From JAFEDN01 sp965651935 (GTDB lineage: Bacteria > Pseudomonadota > Gammaproteobacteria > Coxiellales > Coxiellaceae), in assembly GCA_965651935.1 (NCBI GenBank), contig CBFGTC010000002.1, positions 1 to 64,000 of the forward strand: 64,000 nt of DNA, written 5' to 3'. Shown here piece after piece: positions 36,171-45,908 of this stretch (its first letter is position 1; each line of letters opens with the position of its first letter). The notes below the pieces were generated by a model. The model saw only the letters and a program-made list of their open reading frames with translations. It searched no databases and had not been told where the DNA came from. The translations under genes were made by a program, and so were the position numbers.

Positions 36171-36425
36171 TTAAAAAATTCTTATTAGCAAATCGGGAGT
36201 CGGTATCATAGACGGGAGAAATATTATATTTTTAAAATTTAACCCGCCATGAGAATCGAAAAAAATTTGAAAATAGATCTGTACTAAACGTAAAATTAAA
36301 TAACTGATAATTTTGGAAAATTTAAGTTTTTTTTAATATAACAACATTATAATTTGAATATAAAAATATAATAGCTAATAGTGGTAATTAAGTTATAAAT
36401 AAATAGTAAATAAAAATCATAAAAT

Positions 36426-37952
36426 ATGAGAAAAATCAAAAAATTTCCAGAAAAAATCGAATTGGTTTTGAAAGATAAGACCGGTTCTAAAATAATATTG
36501 CCTTTGATAATTAAACGCGAAGATCAAAAATTATCAGGTGTCTCCCAAAAAGTATGTTACGAAAATCCTGATACTGGTGCAGTTTTTTTTGTGAAAAGCC
36601 AAAAACCTCGTAAAATTACTGACATTATAGGCTCCGGTTTTCCTGAAAAAACCTTATTGGCCTTTGAGGAAAATATTAAAATTGGAAAAAAATATGGCAT
36701 AGTATTAGATGAATATACTGGCCGTTATACTTCTTCAACATCGGAAAATTATCTTTCAAAATCAGAAATAAAGTCACTTTTCGATAAAGCGGAAGTAAGT
36801 GAACAAGATCAATTTTTTTATAATTGCGTTGAAATTGAACGTGCCGCCGCACACGTGAGAGATATTTTATTAGAAAGAACTTTTTTAGAAGCGCTGTCGC
36901 CGCAAATTATCAAAGCAATTATGGGAGATTCCATTTGCGTTCCAGAAAACTATTTGTACATCGACGACGAAGGTGAAGCTTTTATATTATCTAAATCTAT
37001 TTTTAAATCACCTAAACAATTCGAACAATGCAAGGATGAAATACAGGTGGTGGCGTTTAAAGAATTTTTGTCAGACAAGAACGTCATTGCTGGGAAATCT
37101 AAACCGCAAGATTGGAAGGATGAAAAACCTCTTTCTATTAGCCGGTTTAATTTGACGGTGGAGCAAGCGAATATTTTGGGTCAACTTTATTTCGTAGCTT
37201 TATTAATAGGCCATTGGGATTTATTTAATAATATTGATTTAAGTAATTCTGGGCTGGTAGAATTCGATGATAAAAGTGTTTTTCCGGCTATAGTTGATCA
37301 CGGTAATTGTTTAGGAACGGGTTTTTCAGGATTCACTCAGGCCGAAACTTTTATCCATAACCCGGATAGAAGTTCTTCTTTTCAAGATTTTAAAACCGAA
37401 ACCGATTATTTACGACAAATAACGGGTTTTCAATTTACTGATATTTATGATGCTTATGTTACTCAGTTACAACTACCGCGATCTTTAATCGGAGATTTAT
37501 TTGATTTAACTGAGAAAACGGATAATTTAGCCCGTAATGAGATTCGAAAAGCGCAATTGGAGGGCTTTGTAAAAGCTTGTTTAAACGCTTCCAAGAATGC
37601 CGGTTCTAAAAATTGTAACCTCTTAAGCAATGTCCCTAAAGCGGTAAATGAGTTAATGGAGCATTATATGTCAGATAAAGATGCTAAACTTATTGCTAAT
37701 GCTGTCAATTTAGAATTGTATCATTTATCCGATAATCCCGGCTCGAAGATTACTTATAATTTAGCTAATATTTTAGCTGGACGTTTGGCATCGTTACTTG
37801 AATTGCCCAAAGAAATAACAAAAAAAACTGTGCAAGAGATTTCAAAGAATCGTTTTAGAATGTTAATGGATTCTCAACTTACCTCCACACCCGTTGTCGA
37901 TTTTAAAAATACCCCATCGCCTACCGGTAGCCCTATTCTTGGGGCGAAATAG
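36426..37952 (+). CDS. orphan protein with PI-kinase/HipA-like catalytic signature
   Basis: A 508-residue protein without signal peptide or membrane segments. Around residue 262 it reads LIGHWDLFNNIDLSNSGLV, and 30 residues later FPAIVDHGNCLGTGFSG. This order, an Asp in a GxxD loop, an Asn about nine residues on, then a DHG triplet after a hydrophobic strand, resembles the catalytic loop and metal-binding DxG of kinases of the phosphatidylinositol 3/4-kinase and HipA superfamily. The N-terminal part has a lysine in a strand-like GAVFFVKSQKPRK segment that could bind ATP. Overall family is not recognised. The C-terminal 100 residues are helical and end in a Pro/Thr/Ser-rich tail. It is a plausible host-acting kinase-fold protein; activity is not established. 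Confidence 0.7.
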   Translation: MRKIKKFPEKIELVLKDKTGSKIILPLIIKREDQKLSGVSQKVCYENPDTGAVFFVKSQKPRKITDIIGSGFPEKTLLAFEENIKIGKKYGIVLDEYTGRYTSSTSENYLSKSEIKSLFDKAEVSEQDQFFYNCVEIERAAAHVRDILLERTFLEALSPQIIKAIMGDSICVPENYLYIDDEGEAFILSKSIFKSPKQFEQCKDEIQVVAFKEFLSDKNVIAGKSKPQDWKDEKPLSISRFNLTVEQANILGQLYFVALLIGHWDLFNNIDLSNSGLVEFDDKSVFPAIVDHGNCLGTGFSGFTQAETFIHNPDRSSSFQDFKTETDYLRQITGFQFTDIYDAYVTQLQLPRSLIGDLFDLTEKTDNLARNEIRKAQLEGFVKACLNASKNAGSKNCNLLSNVPKAVNELMEHYMSDKDAKLIANAVNLELYHLSDNPGSKITYNLANILAGRLASLLELPKEITKKTVQEISKNRFRMLMDSQLTSTPVVDFKNTPSPTGSPILGAK

Positions 37953-37960
37953 TTCATTCA

Positions 37961-37982
37961 GAGGGGAGTACTCATTCCCCTC
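37961..37982. terminator. hairpin after the kinase-like gene
   Basis: GAGGGGA and TCCCCTC form a 7-base GC-rich stem with an eight-base loop, ten bases after the stop codon at 37952. The T-run is weak. Likely terminator. Confidence 0.55.
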
Positions 37983-38121
37983 CAGCGCTTTCTCGGTCAG
38001 TGGTTGTTATGCATGCTAATAATGCAAATTTATTCTTATCATACTATTTCTATTTGCCTGAATTATTGCAGACTCTAAAAAAAAAATAGATACTAGGCCT
38101 GATCATTATTTGGAGAGGCGT

Positions 38122-38766
38122 ATGCAAGAATATAAACAAGCTTTCATTGAATTTCTATATCAAAAAGGCGCATTGCTATTTGGGGACTTTATCCTAAAGT
38201 CTGGTCGTCAAAGTCCCTATTTTTTTAATATGGGCATGTTCAACTCCGGATCGAGCTTATCGCAATTGGGTCGATTTTACGCCGAAGCGCTTCAAAACAG
38301 TGGTTTTCAATACGACATTTTATTTGGCCCTGCATACAAAGGTATCCCTTTAGTTTGCGCCACTGCCGTGGGATTATATTCCTTGTACGGCAGTGATGTG
38401 CCTTATTGTTTTAATAGGAAAGAAAAAAAAACTCATGGTGATAAAGGGCAGTTTGTCGGCGCTTCTTTGCAGGGTAAAGTGGTTATGGTTGACGACGTCA
38501 TCACTGCCGGTACCACTGTACGCGACACCTTAACGCAATTTGAAAATTTACCAGTAAAAATGAGTGGAATTTTGATTGCTTTTGACCGTCAAGAACGGGG
38601 AGCAGGTCAGTATTCTGCTTTGCAAGAGGTATTCCAGCAATATCAAATTCCTATTTGCAGTATTATTAATTTGACAGATGTATTAGAATATATGCAGAAA
38701 CGCTCTGATCTAAGAAAATGGATCACTGCGATTGAAAGCTACCAAAATCAATATGGTGTGAAGTGA
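38122..38766 (+). CDS. pyrE: orotate phosphoribosyltransferase
   Basis: A 214-residue PyrE, which joins orotate to PRPP to make orotidine monophosphate in pyrimidine synthesis. Signature segments: GDFILKSGRQSPYFFNMGMF (orotate-binding loop), LFGPAYKGIPLVCATAV, FNRKEKKTHGDKGQFVGA (flexible catalytic loop with Lys) and VVMVDDVITAGTTVRDTL (PRPP-binding motif). The ATG is preceded by GGAGAGG; the TTG 12 bases upstream would swallow that site. Core gene surrounded by accessory ones: a terminator lies upstream and the 1191-residue orphan is convergent downstream. No other pyr genes are near. Confidence 0.95.
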   Translation: MQEYKQAFIEFLYQKGALLFGDFILKSGRQSPYFFNMGMFNSGSSLSQLGRFYAEALQNSGFQYDILFGPAYKGIPLVCATAVGLYSLYGSDVPYCFNRKEKKTHGDKGQFVGASLQGKVVMVDDVITAGTTVRDTLTQFENLPVKMSGILIAFDRQERGAGQYSALQEVFQQYQIPICSIINLTDVLEYMQKRSDLRKWITAIESYQNQYGVK

Positions 38767-38823
38767 TGTCAATTGGAATCAATTCTAAGCAATTGGCTGC
38801 CAAAAACCAGATATTAACAAAAA

Positions 38824-38855
38824 CAGCAATTACCGTCCTGGGGCGGTAATTGCTG
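38824..38855 (-). terminator. strong hairpin terminator ending the 1191-residue gene
   Basis: CAGCAATTACCG and CGGTAATTGCTG form a 12-base perfect stem with an eight-base loop, overlapping the stop codon of the minus-strand gene; on that strand a GTTTTTG run follows. It also faces pyrE and can stop transcription from that side. Confidence 0.75.
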
Positions 38856-41800
38856 CACTTTGAGAAGATTTTTTAAGTTCACGTTCACTTGTCTTTGTTA
38901 AATCAGCTTTTAAAAATGGAATTTGTGATGTTAATGTAGATTTAAAAGAAGAGGGGTCGTTTTCCCAAATTGCTACAATAGTGCGGTAAACTTTATCGAA
39001 ACTGTCTTCATAAAATGGTGAGTTTTTATCTAAATTATGCGGAGTGTTATTTAAACTATACATTTTATATTTAAAAACCAGATCTGTTAAATTTAGAAAA
39101 TCCATATAATCAAATTCTTCAATGTGGTCAATGTTAAGTATAAAATCGGTTAATTTTTCAAGTATCTGCTTAACAATATTTAAATATTCAATGAGGTTGA
39201 ATTTAATTTTTTCATTTTGAAATTCTGAAATAAATTGCGATTTTGGCAACCTTTTTATAAATATGTTAAGCCAGGTTTTTAATATTATCCATTGTTTAAC
39301 CGCTTCAGAAGGCTTACTGGTCTCAGTTGAGTCCCAGTATTTTTTTATATTAGCAGCTTTTTTTTCTTCATCTTCATCCCCATCTTCAGTTTGTTTATCG
39401 TCAAGTTGTTCAATTGAACTTTGATTTTTTTTGATTGGATTTTTCTTAAGCGATATGCGTAAAATTTCCTGTTGAATATCTTCTAAAGTTACTTTAGACA
39501 TTGATTTGATTTTGTCATAACGAGTGTAATTGAAAATTAAAGAATCCAAATTCTCAGGATCAGTTAATTCATTCTTTAATTCATCTAATAATTCATTAAA
39601 TTTATGAAAAAATTCAGGACAAATTATATAACTGTTAAATTTCATAATTTGAATATCAAAGACAGAGTCAATGTATTGTGATGGTGATCCTATAATCGAT
39701 ATTATACTTTGGTAAATTCCATCATAAGGGTTATTAAAGAAAAATAATCTAGGAGGAGGGTATTTTTTTTTCAAGGATTTTATCCTATATCCAAAAATAT
39801 AATAAATCAATTGCAAAAAAGCGTCAAAAACTGAGTGTTCGATTGTTTTTAAAAATAAAGGTTTATTAGGTGACTCTGGAAAAAAAGGCGCAATTAATCT
39901 TATAAAAATATACAATTTTGATTGGAAATTGTGGTGTAAAAAAACAGGATCAAACTGAGGTTGCGTTTTTATAACAAGCTCCATCCATGCCAATGACATC
40001 TTATCCCATTCATTTAAAGATAAATTTTTTGATTTAATACCATATATTTTCCTAAAAATAGTTTTTTTCAAGGAAATTCGATTATCCTCAAATTTTTGAA
40101 AATTTTTATCCTCTTTTTTGGGAGGATTGAAATAGCTATCAAACTCCTGACTGACATTCCGGAATGTTTCTGATTTTTTGATATTATCGCTTATTAAATC
40201 GATTATCTTAGTTGTTTTTGTTGAAACCAAAGACTTTAAAATTACTTTTTCATCTGATTTTTTTTTACTCATAATGTAAGAAAGCCCAGTTGGATTCTTG
40301 TTCAGTCTTTTAAAAAGATCTAATAGTTCGTCACTCGTGTTAATTGTAAATTTAGGCGCCCAATTAGAGCTAATAGTTGTATGATAAGGGGTTTGCAAAA
40401 AAAATTGTAATTTTGAAGGAAGTTCAAGCGTCATTGCATCCTTTATTTGAAGTAATTTAAGGGGGTCGATTTCTTTGAAATGCTCTAAAAAAGATTCACC
40501 AATTTGCCAAATCCCAGCACTGCTAACGCTACCGCCACCCACCATGTAGGAACTTGGCAAGATAGAAGCAGGCTTTTGTAACAAAAAAATAATTATCGCT
40601 TGAATCAGTCCGGGTGATATTGATTGTTGCGTATTTAGATTCAGTAAAACTTTGAATAATTTTACTGTGGAAGGTAAATTTATTTCTGAAATTGATGCTA
40701 AATTTGAAGATAAGGTAGAGAACCAAGTTTTTAATTTAGCAAAAAACCGATTTTCAATTAGCTTAAACTGGTTTAGTAAAATATCTAATTTAGTTTTTAC
40801 CGTTTTATTTTTATAAGCGATTAAATACTCTTTTGCCGCACGGCTAAGTTGAGAGCAACAGTCGAAATAATTTTCATCGATAAATATTTTTTCTAAACAG
40901 TTAGATTCCGGTTCGCGCGTTTTTAAAATATGAAAAATTTCTATCATAAATCTTTGCCAGAGCGAATCTGGATCTCCATTTTTCATCTCTAATAAGGGTA
41001 AGTGTGAAAAATAACATTCTTCTAAGGCATATTGAACTATACGACAAGCTTCAATAGTCGCTTTATTGACAGAATGTAATTCTGGATTTTCTCTTTCAGG
41101 AATATAGATATAAAAAAATTTAGGGAAAAAAAAGATCCGATTGGTTGGGTATAATGATGAAACTTTCGTTGTCGGTATATTATATTCGTCTATATTTTTA
41201 TTTAAGATACTGACCAGATTTATAGAATTTTTATCCTTCAGTAGCCATGCATCTTGTATTTTTTCAGTTATATATTTGGATATTTTTAAACTATAAGTAA
41301 AAATTTCATCAATGGATAAAGAATTATTGTTAAATGATAATATCGCTTGAATTTTTTTAAAGCGAATATGTTGCATAATTTGTTGTAAATTTAAAAAAGT
41401 TTGGTAGTTAATATCATGAAGATTATTATTTTGGTTGGAAGCTGGAGAACCAAAACTGATATGAACCGACGAGATTTTGACATAATCTTTGTGGTAATGC
41501 CCATGAGAAATCGTCTTAAAATTAGGTAATAGATTAGCAGATAAATCTGAAGAAATTGCCACTTTTGGCAAAGAAAATTCCAAACCTTTATCAAAAGGTG
41601 TAGTTAATTTTGATTGAGTGAGTGAAACATGTTTTTCAATTAATTGAAACTGGTTATCTGAATTAAAAACAAAAATATCGCGGTATAATTCCTTTTCTAA
41701 CTTCTCATCGACATTTTTTTTGATATTTTTTGCTTGAAAAGTTAGTATCTTTGATATTTCCTGAATATGATGCTGTTCCGGGACTGGGTTTTCTTTCATA

Positions 41801-42405
41801 ATCAAAGGTAACAAGCGTACCAGCACAAAATTTAAATAATCTTGAAAAAGCCATTCTAGTTTTTGTATCTTTGTTTTAATATCGTCTTTTTCACATGAGA
41901 AATTCTCGAATGATTTTTTTAGAGCTAAAACAAGTAAATTCCAATCCCTATCAAGCTCAGTTAAGGCTTTCTTGACTTTAGGATGAGTTAATAAATTGTT
42001 GAATTTTTCCACTATATATTGCTTTGCAGAAAGATAAATATTAAGCAAAAATATTTGAGTGTAAAATTCATACGGAACCGTCTTCATATTTTTTTCCGGC
42101 AAATAAATTATACGGATACCATTTGGGAAATATCGCTGGAATAAATCAAAGGTATCCAAAGCCTGTTCTGCGAAAATTTTTATGAAAGCCGCTTTCAATG
42201 GACCTGTAAAACCTTCAGCATAATCCACGGTTAAAATATAAATTTGATATGTTGCCAAAATATATTTATTTAGTTTAAAGACCGTTTTTAACTCCAGATC
42301 AAAAGAATTATTTTTTTCATCAACACTAGCCAAGGTCAGTTGACTTAAACAGCTTAGGTGAGTGTAAGTCTGACTATGAGTAAGTTTGATATCTTCCTTT
42401 GACAT
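38830..42405 (-). CDS. 1191-residue orphan protein
   Basis: No known domain is recognised. The protein starts MSKEDIKLTHSQTYTHLSCL and is Lys/Ile/Asn/Leu-rich. It looks mostly helical, with many aromatic residues (FFFPKFFYIYIPEREN, PPPRLFFFNNPYDGIYQS). No signal peptide or obvious membrane spans are visible. An acidic stretch (DDKQTEDGDEDEEKKAANIK) near residue 1010 looks like a linker. A Gly-rich element (SYMVGGGSVSSAG) lies near residue 622. The stop is within a strong terminator hairpin. It is convergent with pyrE and divergent from hflX, at the place where hfq is found in relatives. Size, AT-richness and lack of homology recognised here suggest an acquired accessory gene, perhaps an effector, which I infer without direct evidence. 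Confidence 0.75.
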   Translation of the reverse strand: MSKEDIKLTHSQTYTHLSCLSQLTLASVDEKNNSFDLELKTVFKLNKYILATYQIYILTVDYAEGFTGPLKAAFIKIFAEQALDTFDLFQRYFPNGIRIIYLPEKNMKTVPYEFYTQIFLLNIYLSAKQYIVEKFNNLLTHPKVKKALTELDRDWNLLVLALKKSFENFSCEKDDIKTKIQKLEWLFQDYLNFVLVRLLPLIMKENPVPEQHHIQEISKILTFQAKNIKKNVDEKLEKELYRDIFVFNSDNQFQLIEKHVSLTQSKLTTPFDKGLEFSLPKVAISSDLSANLLPNFKTISHGHYHKDYVKISSVHISFGSPASNQNNNLHDINYQTFLNLQQIMQHIRFKKIQAILSFNNNSLSIDEIFTYSLKISKYITEKIQDAWLLKDKNSINLVSILNKNIDEYNIPTTKVSSLYPTNRIFFFPKFFYIYIPERENPELHSVNKATIEACRIVQYALEECYFSHLPLLEMKNGDPDSLWQRFMIEIFHILKTREPESNCLEKIFIDENYFDCCSQLSRAAKEYLIAYKNKTVKTKLDILLNQFKLIENRFFAKLKTWFSTLSSNLASISEINLPSTVKLFKVLLNLNTQQSISPGLIQAIIIFLLQKPASILPSSYMVGGGSVSSAGIWQIGESFLEHFKEIDPLKLLQIKDAMTLELPSKLQFFLQTPYHTTISSNWAPKFTINTSDELLDLFKRLNKNPTGLSYIMSKKKSDEKVILKSLVSTKTTKIIDLISDNIKKSETFRNVSQEFDSYFNPPKKEDKNFQKFEDNRISLKKTIFRKIYGIKSKNLSLNEWDKMSLAWMELVIKTQPQFDPVFLHHNFQSKLYIFIRLIAPFFPESPNKPLFLKTIEHSVFDAFLQLIYYIFGYRIKSLKKKYPPPRLFFFNNPYDGIYQSIISIIGSPSQYIDSVFDIQIMKFNSYIICPEFFHKFNELLDELKNELTDPENLDSLIFNYTRYDKIKSMSKVTLEDIQQEILRISLKKNPIKKNQSSIEQLDDKQTEDGDEDEEKKAANIKKYWDSTETSKPSEAVKQWIILKTWLNIFIKRLPKSQFISEFQNEKIKFNLIEYLNIVKQILEKLTDFILNIDHIEEFDYMDFLNLTDLVFKYKMYSLNNTPHNLDKNSPFYEDSFDKVYRTIVAIWENDPSSFKSTLTSQIPFLKADLTKTSERELKKSSQSAAITAPGR

Positions 42406-42524
42406 ATTTAAACCTTTAAGTTGAGACTAAAATTATTTATTTGGTATTATAACAACTCAGTTGTATTAAGCAAAAACTGTAATGTTAAAAATTTACATAA
42501 TTAAACACCCATGCAGGTATTTTT

Positions 42525-43802
42525 TTGAAAACATCTTCAGAACATTTCATTGAAAGACATCGGGGCGGTGAGCGTGCGATTCTGGTGCAAATGGACCTCA
42601 ATCAGATAGCGTTTGAGGCAGATCTTATTGAGTTTCAAGCATTAGCTGACGCAGCAGCAGTAAAAACTTTATCTGTTATCACCGGTAAATTGACCCAGAT
42701 TAATCCTAAATTATTTGTTGGAGTGGGAAAAGCTAATGAGATTGCTCAACAAGTGAGCGCTTTTGAGGCGGAAGTGGTACTCATCAATCACCCTTTAACT
42801 GCGGCACAAGCGAGAAATCTAGAAAAAATGTGGAATTGTCGGGTCTTAGATCGAACGGAATTGATTTTGGATATTTTTGCCCAGCGCGCTAGGACTTTTG
42901 AAGGAAAATTGCAAGTTGAGCTTGCTCAATTACAACATCTGCGGTCCAGGTTAGTCCGAGGCTGGTCACATTTAGAGCGTCAAAAAGGCGGAATTGGTTT
43001 GCGTGGACCGGGTGAAACTCAACTGGAAACTGATAGGCGCTTAATCGATGGCAAAATCAATGGCATTAAAAAACGCTTAACCAAAGTCTTAGGTCAGCGT
43101 AAACAAGGCAGAAAAGCCCGGCAGCGCGCCCAAATACCGCTAGTATCACTGGTTGGATATACCAATGCAGGCAAATCGACTTTGTTCAACCGATTAAGTC
43201 AAGCGCACGTTTACGTCGCAGATCAATTATTTGCCACTTTGGATCCCACTCACCGCCAAATTCAGCTTCCGCCAATGGGATCAGTCATTATTGCGGATAC
43301 GGTTGGGTTTATTCGAGATTTGCCTCATGATCTAATTGCGGCTTTTCGTGCTACTTTAGAGGAAACTCAGCAAGCGGATTTATTATTGCACGTCATCGAT
43401 TCCTCAGAAGCTCAATATGGGCAGTATATCCACAACGTAGAAAATATATTAAAAGAAATTGGAGCAGATCAAGTGCTTTCTTTGCGAGTTTTTAATAAAA
43501 TTGATCGCAGGGCCGGGATGTCTCCCCGGCTGGTACGAGATGAGGAAGGCCGTCCTATTGAAATTTGGATGTCAGCTCAAACTGGCGCTGGCATTGAGTT
43601 GCTGTACGAAGCTTTGCGTGAGCTTCTGCCTGGAGAAATTATGTTTTGTGAAGTCACTATCAAACCGGAACAAGCAAAACTGAGAGCGCAATTATACCAG
43701 ATGGGCGCCGTCCTTTCCGAAGAAATTATGGAAGAGGGTCAATACCGTATCCAATTGCGAATTCAACGCCGAGATTATTTGCGATTGTTTGCCACTTCAT
43801 AA
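42525..43802 (+). CDS. hflX: ribosome-associated GTPase HflX
   Basis: A 425-residue GTPase. The N-terminal HflX domain (RGGERAILVQM, then VLINHPLTAAQARNLEKMW and VLDRTELILDIFAQRARTFE) is followed by the signature RGPGETQLETDRR and a coiled coil. The GTPase domain has G1 GYTNAGKSTLFNRLS, the G3 region VIIADTVGFIRDLPH and G4 FNKIDR. HflX splits ribosomes under stress. The start is probably the TTG at 42525 because conserved sequence begins within a few residues; no ATG occurs before residue 24. It starts the hflX-hflK-hflC-purA order typical of gammaproteobacteria, but hfq, normally just upstream, is missing. Confidence 0.93.
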   Translation: MKTSSEHFIERHRGGERAILVQMDLNQIAFEADLIEFQALADAAAVKTLSVITGKLTQINPKLFVGVGKANEIAQQVSAFEAEVVLINHPLTAAQARNLEKMWNCRVLDRTELILDIFAQRARTFEGKLQVELAQLQHLRSRLVRGWSHLERQKGGIGLRGPGETQLETDRRLIDGKINGIKKRLTKVLGQRKQGRKARQRAQIPLVSLVGYTNAGKSTLFNRLSQAHVYVADQLFATLDPTHRQIQLPPMGSVIIADTVGFIRDLPHDLIAAFRATLEETQQADLLLHVIDSSEAQYGQYIHNVENILKEIGADQVLSLRVFNKIDRRAGMSPRLVRDEEGRPIEIWMSAQTGAGIELLYEALRELLPGEIMFCEVTIKPEQAKLRAQLYQMGAVLSEEIMEEGQYRIQLRIQRRDYLRLFATS

Positions 43803-43879
43803 TTTGATAAAATATCGTCATGTAATTGCAAGCGTATTGAACTGAAACGAACGATTGCCCAGTGTAATTGGAGTGAATT

Positions 43880-45022
43880 ATGGCCCCGAATGGTACACAA
43901 CGAAAAGATCCTTGGCGCAGTGGTCATGAGGAAGGGCCGCCGGATTTAGCACATCTTTTTAAAAGAATTTTTGGAAAATTAAATCAACCCTCTCTTTCAG
44001 GAGAAGCCGCCAAAACTCAAATAGGCCGCTTTGTGGCTATCGGCGTGTTAATTGCTGCTCTGTTGTGGGCAATTACGGGTATTTTTTTAGTCTCGCCTGC
44101 GGAGCAGGCTGTGGTTTTACATTTTGGTAAATATGTTCGCACGGTTGGCCCGGGCCCTCATTGGATCCCGTCATTATTTGATCGCCGTTATACTGTTAAT
44201 ATCCAAAGAGTAGACAGTTTTCCTTATGAATCTGAAATGTTGACTCAAGATGGCAATATTGTTCACGTCAAAATTCAAGTCCAATACCGCATAGCCGATT
44301 TAAAAAATTATTTGTTTAACGTTGTGGCGCCCGTAGAAACCCTTCATCAAGCGGCCTCAAGTTCATTAAGGCAAGTGGTAGGCCAGATGAATTTGGACCC
44401 CATTTTGACGACTGGCCGAGAAGAGCTGGCGCAAAGGGTTACCAATCTCTTGCAAAAAACATTATCTTCTTACCAAAGTGGAATTGAGGTGAGAGAAGTG
44501 ACTTTGCAATCTTCTAAGCCGCCTGAAGCCGTCACCACTGCCTTTGATGACGTGATAAAGGCCACTGAAGACCAAAAGCGTTATATTAATCAAGCCGAAG
44601 CTTATGCTAAAAAACGGGTTTTGACCGCGCAAGGAGAAGTATCACGCATTACTCAGGAAGCAGATGCCTATCGATACGCGGTTGTCGCGCAGGCCACTGG
44701 TGCAACAGCGCAATATTTAGCTTTGCTAGGCCCCTATCAAGCCGCGCCCAATGTCACTCGTGAGCGTTTATATTTGGATACCGTCACTGATGTTCTAAAA
44801 AATACCAAAAATATTTTAGTCGATGGTGCAGGAAACCAAGTTTTATACCTTCCTTTGGAACAAATATTGCGTCAGGGCAGTGCAGTGAAGATGACAGAAC
44901 CGGTGTCTGCCCTTCCTCCTTCCAATAGCAGTGCCGCCTTGCCTGCACTTGACGAAAGTTCCAGTTCGGAAAGTAATTATAATACACGTCCCAGTTATCC
45001 GCTGGAGGGGGTGAATCGATGA
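43880..45022 (+). CDS. hflK: HflK, FtsH-modulating membrane protease regulator subunit
   Basis: A 380-residue SPFH-family protein. A hydrophilic N-terminus rich in Gly, Pro and Arg is followed by one membrane span (FVAIGVLIAALLWAITGIFL) and the SPFH domain in the periplasm (VVLHFGKYVRTVGPGPHWIP). A coiled coil (about 230-280, VLTAQGEVSRITQEADAY) follows and the tail is Ser-rich. HflK and HflC form a large complex around FtsH and control its proteolysis. It is preceded by a GGAG ribosome site and its stop overlaps the hflC start by four bases. Confidence 0.95.
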   Translation: MAPNGTQRKDPWRSGHEEGPPDLAHLFKRIFGKLNQPSLSGEAAKTQIGRFVAIGVLIAALLWAITGIFLVSPAEQAVVLHFGKYVRTVGPGPHWIPSLFDRRYTVNIQRVDSFPYESEMLTQDGNIVHVKIQVQYRIADLKNYLFNVVAPVETLHQAASSSLRQVVGQMNLDPILTTGREELAQRVTNLLQKTLSSYQSGIEVREVTLQSSKPPEAVTTAFDDVIKATEDQKRYINQAEAYAKKRVLTAQGEVSRITQEADAYRYAVVAQATGATAQYLALLGPYQAAPNVTRERLYLDTVTDVLKNTKNILVDGAGNQVLYLPLEQILRQGSAVKMTEPVSALPPSNSSAALPALDESSSSESNYNTRPSYPLEGVNR

Positions 45023-45906
45023 ACTTTAAACTCGCAGCCAGTTGTGGTGCTGTGTTAGTGAGTCTAATTTTGATTTGCGCGTGTTTTTTTGCAGTCAACC
45101 AAGGGCAACAAGCTTTGACTTTGCGATTGGGAAATATTGAAAAAGATTTAAAAGGGACTGCTCATATCTACGGGCCAGGTTTGCATTTCAAGGCTCCCTT
45201 TATTGTTACAGTCCGTCACTTTGATACTCGTTTGCAAGATTTGGAAGATAAATCGCCGCGCATTTTGACTAAGGAGCAAAAATACTTGTATGTGGATTAT
45301 TACGCCAAATGGCGCATTAAAGATTTGCCCTTATATTACACCCGCACTGGTGGATATTCGGAAAACGCCAAGCAATTGCTAACTCAAAAAATTAATGACG
45401 CATTGCGGGCAGAATTTGGTAAACGCGATTTACAAGAAGTTGTGGCAGATCAGCGTTCAGATGTGATGGGTTATCTTCGTGATTCCGCTAATTTAGTGGC
45501 GCATGGTTTAGGGTTAGATATTGTCGACGTACGTATCAAAAGTATTGATTTAATGCCGGATGTCCAGGATTCGGTGTTTAAAAGCATGAGCACTAAGCGG
45601 GAACAAGACGCGACGAGTTACCGTTCTACAGGTAGTGCAGAAGCCGAACGTATACGCGCCGAAGCCGATGCCAGCGCCATTAAGATGATTGCCGATGCTA
45701 GCCGCAATGCTGCTTTAGTGCGCGCCAAAGGGGATGAGGAGGCGGCCAATATCTATGCGGCGGCTTACCGTAAAGATCCTGAATTTTATTCGCTCTTGCG
45801 CAGTTTGCAAGCTTATCGGGAAGTTTTTGATAATAATCACACGATTATGGTGATAAAACCCGATAATCAATTTTTTAAATACTTTAACAAAGTCGATTCA
45901 AAATAA
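45019..45906 (+). CDS. hflC: HflC, FtsH-modulating membrane protease regulator subunit
   Basis: A 295-residue SPFH-family partner of HflK. It has an N-terminal membrane anchor (ASCGAVLVSLILICACFFAV), the SPFH core beginning with GQQALTLRLGNIEKD, and a coiled coil with the HflC signature near residue 195 (REQDATSYRSTGSAEAERIR). The C-terminal region ends with FFKYFNKV. Translational coupling to hflK secures stoichiometry. purA follows after two bases. Confidence 0.95.
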   Translation: MNFKLAASCGAVLVSLILICACFFAVNQGQQALTLRLGNIEKDLKGTAHIYGPGLHFKAPFIVTVRHFDTRLQDLEDKSPRILTKEQKYLYVDYYAKWRIKDLPLYYTRTGGYSENAKQLLTQKINDALRAEFGKRDLQEVVADQRSDVMGYLRDSANLVAHGLGLDIVDVRIKSIDLMPDVQDSVFKSMSTKREQDATSYRSTGSAEAERIRAEADASAIKMIADASRNAALVRAKGDEEAANIYAAAYRKDPEFYSLLRSLQAYREVFDNNHTIMVIKPDNQFFKYFNKVDSK

Positions 45907-45908
45907 AT

